A stretch of 64,000 nt of DNA from Favolaschia claudopus (Eukaryota; Basidiomycota; Agaricomycetes; Agaricales; Mycenaceae). Below are positions 1-14,306 of the stretch, piece by piece. The notes under the pieces are model-generated. The model saw only the letters and a list, made by a program, of their open reading frames with translations, made no database searches and was not told the DNA's origin. The number at the start of each line of letters is the position of its first letter. Positions within the stretch are counted from its first letter, which is position 1. The position numbers and the translations under genes were made by a program. The DNA is taken from positions 1,984,001-2,048,000 of the forward strand of contig JAWWNJ010000015.1 of assembly GCA_037176885.1 (NCBI GenBank). The letters are read 5' to 3'.

Positions 1-257
1 TCCCCATCTACTTTGTGCTGTCTCTCGGGCTTGGCTCTACGATGCTTGGGCTGTGGACTTTGAATCATCCTGCTGTGCAGACGCATTACGCTGACCCGCT
101 GGTTGCGGATGTTGCGCAAGCCTATGTTTTGGTGTTTGTGCTGCTTATGCAGGGAGTTAATTATTTTGTTGTGAGTTGCTTTTTGTGGGGTGCCGTTTTC
201 TGCTCATGGAATTGGGAAGGTTGGTCCGTTGACGAGCAAGTGAGTGATCATTCATAA
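1..257 (+). CDS. 3' end of a membrane-protein gene (partial)
   Basis: The frame is open from the left window edge (first whole codon at position 3) to a TAA at 255-257, giving about 84 C-terminal residues. Two hydrophobic stretches are visible, one rich in Leu/Gly/Ser near the start and one rich in Val/Leu/Phe in the middle, followed by a Trp-rich polar tail. This fits the last two transmembrane helices of a multi-pass protein with a short tail. I do not recognise the family and the upstream exons are outside the window. It is read as coding because its hydrophobic pattern is coherent and no opposing frame competes. Confidence 0.55.
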   Translation, partial: PIYFVLSLGLGSTMLGLWTLNHPAVQTHYADPLVADVAQAYVLVFVLLMQGVNYFVVSCFLWGAVFCSWNWEGWSVDEQVSDHS

Positions 258-707
258 ACTCGGGGCGAGGAATGCCTTTTCGAATGCATTCCAGGACGAT
301 GTTCGAGCGGATGCGACTGGAAAAGGAGGAAGGTAAAAGTTACAATGAAGCTGGGGTGAGTTTATAGTCCTCGTGTCAATGAGATGTTTTGCGAACAACT
401 ACTAGGTATCTGCCCAAATGAAAGCGCTGAACGCGCGATTCGGAATGTTACATGGTTTAAGCTCTCTCGCGAATCTTGGCGCTGTTCTGGCTTTGGGTAC
501 GCGCAATCTACATGTTGAACTCGCTTCCGCTCAATCTGCCACAGGTTACCACGGCCTCTGGATTGGCAACTTCGGCCTGAAGGCATGAACGTAGTGTACA
601 TATGTAGATGAAGGTGCCAGTTCAATCGGATGTATACATTTTTTGGATATGGTGATATATGGCTGTCTCGTTAGTAAAGACAACAAAATGATATACACGG
701 TTACGCC
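258..707. other. tail-to-tail intergenic region
   Basis: This stretch separates the end of the membrane-protein gene (+) from the end of the U2A' gene (-), so it should hold two 3' untranslated regions. ORFs on both strands are short and resemble nothing known. I see no other feature. Confidence 0.5.
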
Positions 708-1632
708 TCATGCTCCTACAGACTCCATCTCGGGCATGTAGCCTTCTCTTAAACTCCTCTCCAGACGCCTGACCTCCTCCATCGATGTAGCCTTTGCAAT
801 GGCCGCTTTGACTTTCTCTGCGTCCTCTTTCGACATCAAGCGGCCCGCTTTGCCTGCGACCGGGGCCAACTTGGGTTCGTCTGTCGTGACGAGCGCTTTC
901 GATGACTGTGTCGACACAGTAGTGGATATCGTCGTAGCGAGAGCGGTGGGTAGATTTTCTCCGGTCACGAATAAGGCCTTGCCCGCCTGTCGCTCCTGGA
1001 GGGTGGAGCCGGGTTCACATTTAAGTAAACCCGATTCGAGCAAGGTGGCTGGTGAGAGCTCACCTTGTCTCGAATTCTCTGGAAATCTAAAACTCTTAGC
1101 CCAGGAAGTCTCCAGGCAAGCCACTCGCGATACCATTTTTTGTCCCGCACGGGGTTCCCCAGCAATGAAACGTATTTTAGGAATCGCAGCTCCTTGAGAG
1201 GCTCGAGGTCGCCGAGTTCGGTGAAGTTGTTGTTTGTGAGGACGAGGGTGGTGAGATTGGGGACGGAGATGTGGATGGAGGGGGAGATGTGGGATATTTT
1301 GTTGCTGGCGAGAAGGAGAGTGTTTAGACGCTTGAGGAGGGGGAGGTTGCCTAGAGTGACGATGGAATTGTCGGTCAAGTCGATAGCATCATGCTGGTCC
1401 TGAACAACGCGTGCGATGAGCTGATGGTTCGCGACATGAGGGCGAGGAAAGGGCGAACTCGAGTGACACCAAGATTTTCAATGGCTGGTATTTTGTAGCC
1501 TATAGAATATGAGGTGTATGAGGAATTAGAAGAGAATAGATAGAGCTAGGTACCGCGTAGATCAAGCTGGCGCTCCTTGAGGGGATTGAGGGTGGAGGAG
1601 GCTTGTGCCAGTAATTCTGGCGTGAGCTTCAT
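708..1632 (-). CDS. LEA1: U2 small nuclear ribonucleoprotein A' (Lea1-type)
   Basis: Predicted 247-residue U2A', the leucine-rich-repeat protein that pairs with U2B'' on U2 snRNA and acts in the spliceosome at branch-point recognition. Exons on the minus strand: 1632-1554, 1499-1459, 1399-1064 and 995-708, all with GT-AG introns of 54-68 nt. The N-terminus (MKLTPELL), the LDLRGYKIPAIENLG block and the LGNPV/YREW repeat cap match the family. The region after the repeats ends in a Lys/Glu/Arg-rich helix as in orthologues. The ATG at 1632 is chosen because conserved U2A' sequence starts there; an upstream in-frame Met would add unrelated sequence. The gene is head to head with SAC1. Confidence 0.93.
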
Positions 1633-1702
1633 GGCTAACTTGAGATCGTTTGTTTTGACGCGACCAAACACCGACGCGTCAAATCTTTGTGCGCTCACCA
1701 CC
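1633..1702. promoter_or_regulatory. 70-bp shared divergent promoter of U2A' and SAC1
   Basis: Only 70 bp separate the two start codons, so transcription must start in, or promoters overlap, this interval or the opposing gene. The sequence before the SAC1 ATG ends in CACCACC, a good initiation context. I see no TATA box. The claim of shared control is inferred from spacing. Confidence 0.45.
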
Positions 1703-4335
1703 ATGCGCATTCTCCACCAGCGCCTCCATTTGTCCGCCTTTCTTTCTTGCTTATTATCCTCCACCCTCATTTCTTCTTAGGTATACTCAGGCGAATGATA
1801 CCTACATTTTTGTGCCCCCAGACGCCGTTGGCGCGCAATCTCTGACGATACACCGTTCTTCAGGCGAACTCGTCCTGAACCGTAAGATAACTTGCTGTCT
1901 TTGGGATGAAACCTCAATGCCTGTATAGCCCCTCACTCGCTACCGCCTTCCGCTCGCCGCACCGGGAAAATATTATACGGTATTCTCGGAATAATATCCT
2001 TGTCGTTGTGTGCGTCTGCAATTATCAGCGCTCTGCGTTCATGGTTTGACTGCTGTTACAGCAGAATATGTTATTGTTATGACCGGACGAGAGTTCAAGG
2101 GCCGCCTAATGGGACACGACATTTATCGCGCTACCGACTTTGAACTTCTTCCTCTTGGCCAAAATATCAACGTTTACAACGCACCCCATCATGTCGAGGC
2201 CCATATGCTGAATCTTGTACGGTCACACCTCAACAGCGGCAATTTTCTGTTCAGCTATACATGGGATGTGACGCGTCGCTTGCAATCACAATGGGACACT
2301 CGGGAAAGCGACGCTGATAGACCTTTCTGGGCAACGGTGGGACATCCATAAATCTGCTAAACATGCGTTCGCTCACAGCTATTAGGCGGATGATCGTTTC
2401 TTTTGGAACAAGTCGGTGTCTTATTGAAACGAGTTGCACTATTCAACTCAGAAAACCAAGATTTTTGCAGACCCGACTAACAGAACTGACAACAGGAAAC
2501 GCCAGTCAGGATGTAAGTTCGGACAATGCAACACTTTCCTGTTCTTGACCCTCATCTAGCTGAGCCCATACATTTTGCCAATCATGTACGGCAGTAAGTC
2601 TGTTTAATGCTCCCATTTACGCGCCATGTTTACCGTTCTTCAGCCTTCGACATTCGCACTGCGACGTTAGCCGCCCGTACCATGCAAATATGTCTCATCA
2701 GTCGTCGTTCACGCTTCCGCGCCGGTACCCGCTACTTTAGGCGTGGCATCGACCATGATGGACACGTTGCCAACTTTAATGAGACTGAGCAGCTGCTCCT
2801 CATTGAAGACGCGCAAGCAGGCGAGTTCGGCACTCAAATGAGCTATGTGCAGATACGAGGCAGTGTCCCTGTATTTTGGGCTGAAGTCAACACTATACGG
2901 TATAAACCGGATCTGCAAATCATGGACCTGCCTGATACGGTGGGCATCCATCCTCCCTCTTCTGTGTTCTCTGCTTACGCGGGTTTAGTCGGATATGATG
3001 CGGAAACACCTACAAGAGCAGGTCGCCATTTATGGCGATCAGGCGCTTGTTAATCTTGTTAACCGGAAAGGCCACGAGCAGCCCGTGAAGGAGGCATATG
3101 AGCGCTACATCTCACAGGTATGGGATCTCCGTCCCCTCTTACCGTTGTTTCCTTGTTGAACTCTCAATAGCTCAATTTATCCAATGTCCGATACCAATAT
3201 TTCGATTTCCACAACGAATGCAAACACATGCGTTGGGATCGCATTAGCCTTCTAATAGACGAACTACAGACGGACCTCAAGAGATACGGGTGATTTATTA
3301 TTATCATTTTCGAGAAGCTGTCAGTGTATTCACGTTTGAAAAGATACTTCCACTTAGCGTCGAATCAAACGGTCCAGCTACAGCAAGGCACAGTTCGAAC
3401 CAACTGCATGGATAACTTGGACAGAACCAATGTCGTCCAGGCTGCTTTGGCACGCTGGACTCTGAACGAACAATTGAAGGCTGTGGGCATTTTGTCGGCA
3501 GAAGACAGCATCGAGAACCACGAGCAGATAAGTAAAGACTTCCGCGAGAGTAAGTGGTTCCCGTCATGTTTTTGAAAAAATTCATCCTCACATTCCTTGC
3601 TCTAGTGTGGGCCAACCACGCAGATGCCATTGCGAACGCGTACGGCGGCTCTGGAGCCCTGAAGTCCGACTTTACTCGAACTGGAAAGCGAACTCGCAAA
3701 GGACTCATGGAAGACGGTGTCAAATCGCTCTTGAGATACTTCAAAAATAATTTCTTTGACGGGGCCAGGCAGGATGGTTTCGACTTGGTCGCCGGAAACT
3801 GGGTACCGCGTAAAACACCGTCTAGCTCTATGTTCCTGATCACAGATCCTCGGCCTTTGATCACTCGTTCGGTCAGTCTCTTTTCGTGAATGTTGAGAGC
3901 GACTAGTTAATCGTTCTTCACGTAGATGCCTGTGGTTACCTCATTTTCCTTATTCATGATCTGCGCTGGATTCACTCTGCCTCGCACCTCCGGTAAGTCG
4001 AATTTTCTGTGGCGGGTTTCGCAGGACTGAATATCCATTCAGACTTTTCGCTCTTTTACTTCTACGCGATATGGATCACACTCCTTTCCCTTTCTCTCAT
4101 CTTTATTGTCCTGCATGGCATCGACTACGTCTCTTGGCCGCGGCTAATTCCCTCTACCGAATATATCTATTACACTGGACCTGGTTTCCGCTCTGCCCAC
4201 CACGGCAAAGGATTGGGAAGTGACAATTTACCCAAGGCTAGGTCGGGCACGTCGATCAGCGAAAAATGGTTGAAAACTGGTAGAAGACGAATGTCTGTGG
4301 CGATTGAGGAGGGGGAGAAAAAGCGGGTCGATTGA
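1703..4335 (+). CDS. SAC1: SAC1-type phosphoinositide phosphatase
   Basis: Predicted 655-residue ER/Golgi membrane phosphatase that removes phosphate from phosphatidylinositol 4-phosphate and related lipids. Fourteen exons: 1703-1731, 1781-1881, 1929-2009, 2062-2336, 2386-2415, 2471-2512, 2560-2593, 2644-2939, 2989-3117, 3171-3289, 3344-3549, 3606-3871, 3926-3992 and 4043-4335. The SAC catalytic signature RTNCMDNLDRTN lies near residues 397-408, with the Cys and Arg of the CX5R loop in place. Upstream blocks YVIVMTGRE, FRAGTRYFRRG and KGHEQPVKEAYERY are conserved. Two hydrophobic helices near the C-terminus, separated by a short loop, fit the membrane anchor. Length agrees with fungal Sac1. 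The 13 introns are 47-56 nt. Confidence 0.95.
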
Positions 4336-4556
4336 GTTTGTTTATTTTCCTCGTTGTATGGATGGTCTTAGATTGTTTTACTGCAAATACCTGCAATAAT
4401 AAGCTCTGTGAACTGTACGGGACGCAGTTCAAAAGTTCCAAACTTGAAACTTTTCTTGATGCCGTAATTACAGCGTGACCATATGGTAGTGATACCGATT
4501 TTTTACTTTCTCACTCCCCTTTCTCCCCTCTTCACCCACCCTCAAAAATCTCCCTA

Positions 4557-5634
4557 ATGGCCAAGGGCGGCATCAAGCGAGCATCCCCCGGCGCGGAGGA
4601 AGAAAAAAATCCTCTCGCCAACGTTGACTTGAGTGAGGAGGATGCCCAAAAACTTGGGAAAGCTCAACGCGACCTTGGACGCGTTGAGCTCGCTATGGGT
4701 CGGCCCATTCCCTTGGTCTTACCCTCTCTCGGCTTCTAAAATCTAGCTTGTAGACCGTCTGGGCCAAACCAAAGTAACCCCGGCCTACGAAAAGCGCCGT
4801 CAGGTTACAAAAACCATACCCAAATTCTGGCCCGTTGCTCTGATGAACCACTCACATTTTGCCATCTTTGCGCAACACAACGCGGACCAGCTTGCGTTGA
4901 GCTACTTGGAAGACGTCTGGATCGCCCGGGACCCGACGGAGCACCGGTGTTACACCATTGAATTTGTGTGTTCGACTCCAGATTCCCGTCTGTGGGCGCC
5001 TCCGCTAACACAGGGTTTTTCTCGCTGGGATGTAGTATTTCAAGGAGAACCCGTACTTCACAAACACTGTTTTAAAAAAGGAGTACAAGTACAATGCTCC
5101 TCCCGCCTCTGCCGACGACAAGCCGGACGAAGACGGGATCACGGAGGCAATGCTCGACTTTTCCTGGGAGCGCGATGTGGAACCCAAGGTTTGGCGCGCC
5201 GTGATCTACCTTGCAGCCGTGTTTTTTCTCATGGTCGATCGAAAGGCATTTAAAATTGAGTGGAAGGACGCTGACAACGCCTTAACAAAACTGTACCCCG
5301 GTGAGACGGGTGCTGAGGACGACGACGACGACATCATTGTCGATGCCGGGAGTTTCTTCAATTTCTTTGAAAAGGCAGGGGACCAGAGCGAGGTAAGGCG
5401 GTTTCGGTCTCGAGCCTCCAGTTTCATCCCGTTTGCTGATTTATCCACCTTTTGCCCCAAAATTAGCTTGGCGTAACTATTGCCAACGAAGTGTTCCCTG
5501 AAGCCATTGAATATTTCCTTGGCGAGGCGGGTGGTGACGCCGATATCGACTCGGACGACGAGGAGGATGACGACGACGAAGACGCTGAGGAGATCGACCT
5601 CGAGAAGCCTCGGGCCAAAAAGCAGAAGGTGTAG
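4557..5634 (+). CDS. SET/NAP-family histone chaperone
   Basis: Predicted 273-residue nucleosome-assembly protein of the SET/TAF-I type. Exons 4557-4698, 4754-4965, 5036-5188, 5246-5392 and 5467-5634. After a short charged N-terminus and a dimerisation helix comes the NAP fold: IPKFWPVALMNH, YFKENPYFTNTVL, ITEAMLDFSW and NALTKLYPGE. The C-terminus is an Asp/Glu tail followed by KKQKV, as expected for a nuclear histone chaperone. The acidic stretches after residue 200 are typical of the family. It could act like SET or yeast Vps75; sequence alone does not separate them. It lies between SAC1 and the chitin deacetylase, with no functional link. Confidence 0.88.
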
Positions 5635-5800
5635 ATCTAGAGGGGATAGCAATTATTTGTGGACTGGAACGGCTTGTGGATATGTATAAACTCCGTTCCG
5701 TGGGGGCGATGGGTGCATATGTGGTCATAGTTAGATCGAGTTATAAAATAACGCTCCACACCCAAGTGATCGTTCCCTCGCATCTCTTTCTTCTACTCTC

Positions 5801-7881
5801 ATGAAGTCTGTCGTCGCTCTCCTTCCCCCTGCCTTTGCCCTCGGTGCCCAGGCCTACAATGTTGGCCCGCTCTATCCTCGACAGAGCCAGAGCGCTTCAG
5901 GCGCCGGCGGTGCTTCCGGCTCGGCCGCGGCCAACCCACCAGCATCGTCTTTCTCTTTCACATTGGCAGCCACAAATCCTACTGCCGTTCCTCTAGGCAA
6001 GCATCACCCTTGTTCAATGATTCCTGTGACTTATTCTAGCAGCCTCTATCATTTCCAATGCGCCTTCACAAGCGACCCATGCTCTGTCGACAACATTCGC
6101 GGTTTGTCCTTGGCGGCTATGACCTCATTCAAATTTCTGACTGCAGTAGCCTGGAACAAATCCAACCGTCGTCAGCAATGCCCCAGCCCTACCGAATCGT
6201 AAGTAGAATTTTCGTGCACTCAAGTACTTTCTCAATGAAAATATACAGCTTCTTTACTGGCCCCGTCCAATTACCCGGCGCTCGACAAAGTTGTTCCCAC
6301 AGATTCTCCGGAGGTCCAGCAATGGATTCAGCAAGTGAACAGCAGCGGGATACCCATTCCGAATATAGCTGTTAATCAGCCCGGTATGCAACTTGTGCAC
6401 AATTTGTTATCCTGTTCCGATGTCTGTCCCTGTAGGCGGATGCCCGGCCAACCTTGAAGCAGCAGCTGATGCTGATAAGTCTCGGTGCTGGTGGAGTTGC
6501 ACAGGGTAATGCAAAAATTTGGGTATTTATGGGTGATGTACTAATGTTCATCGCAGCTGTGTGGCGCCAACCGACATCGTTGACTGTCCCGAGAAGTTGA
6601 CTTGGGGTATTCACATCGCACTGTGTCTCTGAAGCCCGTCCTAAATGTCTCCTAGGCCTCACATACGACGATGGTCCATCTCTTTACACCCCCGACCTTC
6701 TTTCATTCCTTGATGAACATAGTCTCAAGTCTACTTTCTTTGTCGTCGGCTCTCGCGTCATCTCTTTCCCTGCCATCCTCCAGGCTGAATATATGAGTGG
6801 CCACCAAATTGCTGTGTCCGTAGTCTCTCCTTATCCAACTTGATTGATCTGATTCCTTGTCTGCCTCTAGTCATAGTAAAGATTCCGTTCGTTCTGATCG
6901 TCAAGTGAGACTGACATGTACATAGCCTGGTCTCATCCATCTCTCACAACGTTAACGAACGAACAAATCATCGGAGAGCGTGAGTACCATCGAATCGTTG
7001 CTCTAGATGCATATTAATAGGCCTATAGTTGGCTGGTCTAAAAAAGTTATCAAGGACGTTTTGGGCGTTACTCCGACTCATTTCCGCCCACCCTTTGGTA
7101 TGTCCTCCCTCCTTTATAGCCATCGGGACTGTCCTTATTTCTTTCTCAGGTGATATCGAGTGGGTTCGCTAACTTTCACGCTTTCCGTTTCTGACTCTGT
7201 GCCAGCAACCGCGTTCGCGCCATTGCCAAAGCCATGGACTTGACACCTGTAATATGGACCCGCATTAGTCCTCAGGCCACCTTCGATACGGATGGTAAGC
7301 TTTTCTTCAATGTCTTTCCCCAATGCTTATGAGCATACATAGATTTCGATCTGCATTCCGGCGCGACGACAGCCAGTCACGTACTACAGAACTGGAATTT
7401 CATCGAAGGTAAGGATCATTCAATGAGTTAATACAATAGGACTCATTGTTAAACGTCTCAAACAACAGGCAATGCCACGTCCTCCAGCTTCAACACAGGT
7501 GAGACTTTACACGGGCCCATTTGTGCTCGATGATGAGCTCGTATAGGCTTTATTCTGCTTGAGCACGACCTGTTCCAGGAGTCTGTGGACATTGCCACGG
7601 GATACATTCTCCCCGATGCGCTTGCCCACAACCCTTCGTTCAAGATTGAGCCAGTTATTCAGTGCATCAACCAGCCGTTGAACAATGCGTACCTCGAGCT
7701 CAACGACAACAGCACGAACCCGCCGCCCGTCTCGGCTTCGAGTGTAGGTATCGGTTCCGCCACCCCCAGCTCATCAGGTTCAGGCAACACCGGTGCTGCG
7801 CTGTCCCTCACGCCAGCCGTTGGCCCCATGCTGGCCCTCGCCGTCACTCTGTTGGCTGGGACATCCCTCCTCTTGCTGTGA
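5801..7881 (+). CDS. chitin deacetylase (CE4), predicted GPI-anchored
   Basis: Predicted 459-residue secreted polysaccharide deacetylase that turns chitin into chitosan in the cell wall. A signal peptide covers about residues 1-19. The catalytic NodB domain shows TYDDGP (motif 1), HTWSHP (zinc-binding motif 2) and RPPFGDID (motif 3). A Ser/Gly-rich linker then leads to a C-terminal hydrophobic tail that fits a GPI-anchor signal. Exons: 5801-5996, 6040-6101, 6150-6198, 6249-6383, 6436-6505, 6557-6606, 6656-6815, 6871-6875, 6926-6979, 7029-7097, 7150-7159, 7206-7294, 7343-7408, 7469-7498 and 7547-7881. The model needs a GC-AG first intron (5997-6039) and internal exons of 5 and 10 nt, each forced by the conserved motifs it restores. 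Confidence 0.92.
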
Positions 7882-8546
7882 GCGGAACAAACATAGACGT
7901 TGAAAGCCGAATTCCGCATGGACTCTAAGCATCACAGGCTTTTATCTAATTAACGCTACTTACACGGACAACCTATTCAAATTGTATACCCCAAACGAGG
8001 TGCTTCATGTATCTACCATTCCACGAACAAACAAATCATCTTCACTGGAATCCCTTGCTGTAGAGGCGGCGACACGACACTGATCTCCATTTTCGTCTGC
8101 ACTTGCGCAGTGGAAAGGGTTTCGGTTGTTGAACAGAATATTCGCGACAAGAGACAGAAACAATGTTAATGTTAAACCAGAACAACATACATCAAGTCTA
8201 TTGACCAGTACATGCATAGGCAGGCACATGGAATGGCATGAAAAGAGCTACAGTATGAATAAAAAAAGTCCGTAGAGGTACACAGAAGAAGAAAACGAGC
8301 CCTGCAATCTATGAGGTATATTGTAGTGGATAAGGGTGATACCGATCAGCGTCAAACCAACCAAAGAAATGTAAGATAGAATAAAACGAAGTAATAATGT
8401 AGGACAGGGGCTCACACAGACGGAGCAGATGAGGACAGCTCAGCTGAACTGTCCTTCTATAAGCTATAAGTCGCCGCAACACTCTAGACTGTGCTGCGCC
8501 GGACGTTGTAGAGTATGGCCGGGGCAGAAAAAATGTGTGGTCTTTA
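7882..8546. other. convergent intergenic region
   Basis: Holds the 3' ends of the chitin deacetylase (+) and SR-protein kinase (-) transcripts. It is AT-richer than the flanking exons. No ORF on either strand resembles a protein family, and I see no RNA gene. Confidence 0.45.
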
Positions 8547-11413
<2,867 letters not shown>

Positions 11414-12033
11414 ATAGGACGGGGGGAGGGGGGAGGAGGCAGCCAGGGGGCTGAGCGCGGTGGCGGGCTGAACAGAGAGATAAGTAGCTGTCAAACTGAT
11501 ACTCTTTTCCCACGCCTGCCGAATATCTTTTTTTGCCTTTGCACTCAACACCTCCCGCGATTCCTCTCGTATATTCCTTCTCAAATTCTCTATCTCTCCC
11601 TCTATCTCGTCTACCCATGTGCTTGCCCTCGTCCTTCACGCCGCCGTCACTACTTGTTACCACCTTAGACTAATTAGCTAACCCGGCGATATACAGCGCG
11701 TTGCGTGGGCGGCTACTGGCGGCTATCGTTCTGGGTCTGATGCAGTATCACCCCCACACGCAATCCAAATCACGTCGTAACGCTTGCTTGGCTGCTTCTG
11801 CCTCCTCAGTTTCAGCTCGGAGCGTAGGCACGTCGAATATTTCCAATTTCTTTGGCGTTCAACGCGTTGTGACCCGTCGCGTCACAAACTCAGAAGCTCC
11901 TGTCTTAGGCAACTCATAACGGCTCTTTCATCTTTACCTACTTCCCATAACTGGACCCGACTACAAATCTTAATCACTGGTCAGCATCGGTCTCGAACCC
12001 GAACTTGGGCTTTTAAAGCTTTAAAACCTTACA
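11414..12033. other. head-to-head promoter region of two kinase genes
   Basis: Separates the start codons of the SRPK gene (-) and the FRAY-type kinase gene (+), so it should contain both promoters and 5' untranslated regions. The part next to SRPK is pyrimidine-rich on its sense strand. Short ORFs here have no recognisable similarity. Confidence 0.45.
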
Positions 12034-14143
12034 ATGGCCCCCACTTTATCCTCCGCTCCTGGCGGCAAGGCTGCTACTCGCAATATGCCATCCGTCTCTC
12101 AGAGATTCATCGGTACGTGGCCACACAGTTACTCAATCGTTGTGCTAAATTAGCTGCCAGGTGCGGTCGAGGATGAATGGGATATGTTCAGGTATCTAGA
12201 ATACACTTGTCTCTTCGACCTTCAATCTCAACATCTCCAGCGATGTCTCGACTGATTATACTGTCGGCGCGCCTATCGGCTTCGGGGCTTCATCTATAGT
12301 CTACGCTGCGGAATATCGACCTCAACACAAGCCAGCAAAATCCCTTCCATGCGCACTAAAAGTTGTTGATCTTGATTTCCTGCCCCCACATTCCCTGGCG
12401 CTGCTACAACGTGAAACCACACTGATGTCCCTTTCCAAACATCCCAATGTTCTTCGTGTTCGTGGTTCCTGGATGGATGGCCACAAACTATACATCGCTC
12501 TACGTCTCATGAACAGAGGAAGTGCTGCCGATGTCATGCGTTATGGCTGGCCAGGTGGTATGGAGGAAGATGTCTGCAGATGCATACTGCAACAAACTTT
12601 GGAAGGCCTGAACTATCTTCATGTGAACGGCTTCATCCACCGGGACGTCAAAGCCGCGAATCTTCTAATCGACGGTACAGTAGCTCCACATCATGTTCCG
12701 TAATCTCCTCATGGTTTCAGTGTAGACGACGGTACAGTCCTCCTAGGGGACCTTGGTGTTGCGGCCGATCTCGCTGAAGACACTTCGAGACACCCAGTCT
12801 CATCCTCGAAAAAGCCGAAGATCGTCACCGCTGAAGCCGCTGTAGGTTCACAAGGTCGAAGCAGCGGCAGTAGCAGCGGGCATGGGCACGGGTCGAGACA
12901 TATCGCGTTTGAAGGTGTGGAAGGCATTCGACCCAAGATTGGCAAGCGCAAGTCATTCGTGGGCACGGTACCTGATTTCGGGCTACTACGATCGCACCGT
13001 ATCACTCACTGGTTTTTAATAGCCGTGTTGGATGGCGCCCGAAGTCATACAGGCGCGGCATTACGACTCGTCCGCAGATATCTGGAGTTTTGGCATTACC
13101 GCTCTCGAGCTAACTCAGGGCCGGCCACCGCGGTCACGAGAGTCAACTCAACGCATTCTACTGAAAACGTACGTGTTTAGCGAGATAGTCCTCGTTTTGT
13201 ACTCAGGCTTTCACAGAATTCAGGAAGAACCACCGACCTTGGACCGCGAAGGCGGGGTTTATAAATACTCCCGCAGCTTCAAGGAAATGGTCGAGCGTTG
13301 TCTTGTCAAAGACCCATCCAAACGGTGATCATTCTGTCACCTCTATCTTTGCCGCTCATCCCGCTTCTAGTCCTTCTGCAGCGGAGCTACTGGAATGTCC
13401 TTTCTTTAAATCAACAAAGAAGAAGTCCTATCTCGTAAGCGCCATCTTGAGTGCGCCACACTTCATTTCCCCCATTATAGTGATATTCAATGATATTTCC
13501 AGAGGACTTGCCCCCATTAACTCAACGCCAAGAGCGGCGAGCTGCCCGTGGTGGTAGCGTGCATGGGACCATTGATTCATGGGACTTTGGAACGGCTCTG
13601 AATTCCCCTACCGCACTGCGCTTCCCGGAAGACATTGGGATCACCCAAGAAACTTTGTTCGAGATGGAAGGCGAACAACGTTCAACCAGCCGGCGGTCTC
13701 AGCTCATCTCTTTGGCAGAGCGAGCGGTACCTGAATCCGAGGAACCGGAGACAGAGAACGAGACCGAGAATGAGGGGCCGTTGTCGTCTTCCGACTCACC
13801 GTCCGATGCAGACCCGGAGTTCTTGGACGTACCCGGCAGCAGCAGTTCGATGTCTTCCCCCGCAAGTCCGGCGGCCAGTTCTCTGATGAGCGCAGAGTTA
13901 ACGAGCATTAGCCCTCTTCCCCCTTCCGCTGTCCCCGTCCCCGTCTCCAAACCTCTTGTCGTACCCCAATCCCCCGGCTCCGCGTCGTCTCCGGGGTCGT
14001 CGGTTGGCCCACTATCGTCCAGTGTATCCTCCTCTAAATCTTCGCCCGGATTGTGGAAGAAGATCAAAAGCGCCACTGGTACACTACGCAAACCTTCAGG
14101 TTCAGTTCCCCCCGGTTCACCGAAAGGCAAAGCCAAGTCATGA
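12034..14143 (+). CDS. STE20-family kinase of the FRAY/OSR1 type
   Basis: Predicted 586-residue serine/threonine kinase. Exons 12034-12112, 12161-12191, 12241-12674, 12726-12967, 13023-13168, 13217-13324, 13371-13450 and 13503-14143. The kinase domain follows a short N-terminus: GAPIGFGASSIVY (glycine loop), ALKVVDLD (lysine), HRDVKAANLL, GDLGVAADL (DFG replaced by DLG), GTPCWMAPE and SADIWSFG. An insert of about 55 residues rich in Ser/Gly/His lies between the DLG motif and the activation-loop KRKSFVGT. After the kinase comes LPPLTQRQERR and then a long Ser/Glu/Pro-rich tail ending in a basic patch. DLG instead of DFG and the LPPL segment are shared with fungal OSR1/FRAY-like kinases. Substrate is unknown. 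Confidence 0.9.
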
Positions 14144-14306
14144 CCCGCATGATAGTTAATGAACGTTGGCCGTTAGTCTCATAATTACCACTCAAGCAAT
14201 AGCATGTATCAAATAGGAACTCGCAAGCTGCATTGATTTTGGATTGACTGTGTCGAATTCGAGATGCGAAAAATACAACATGGGTGGCAGAGAATGGTGA
14301 AGAGAA

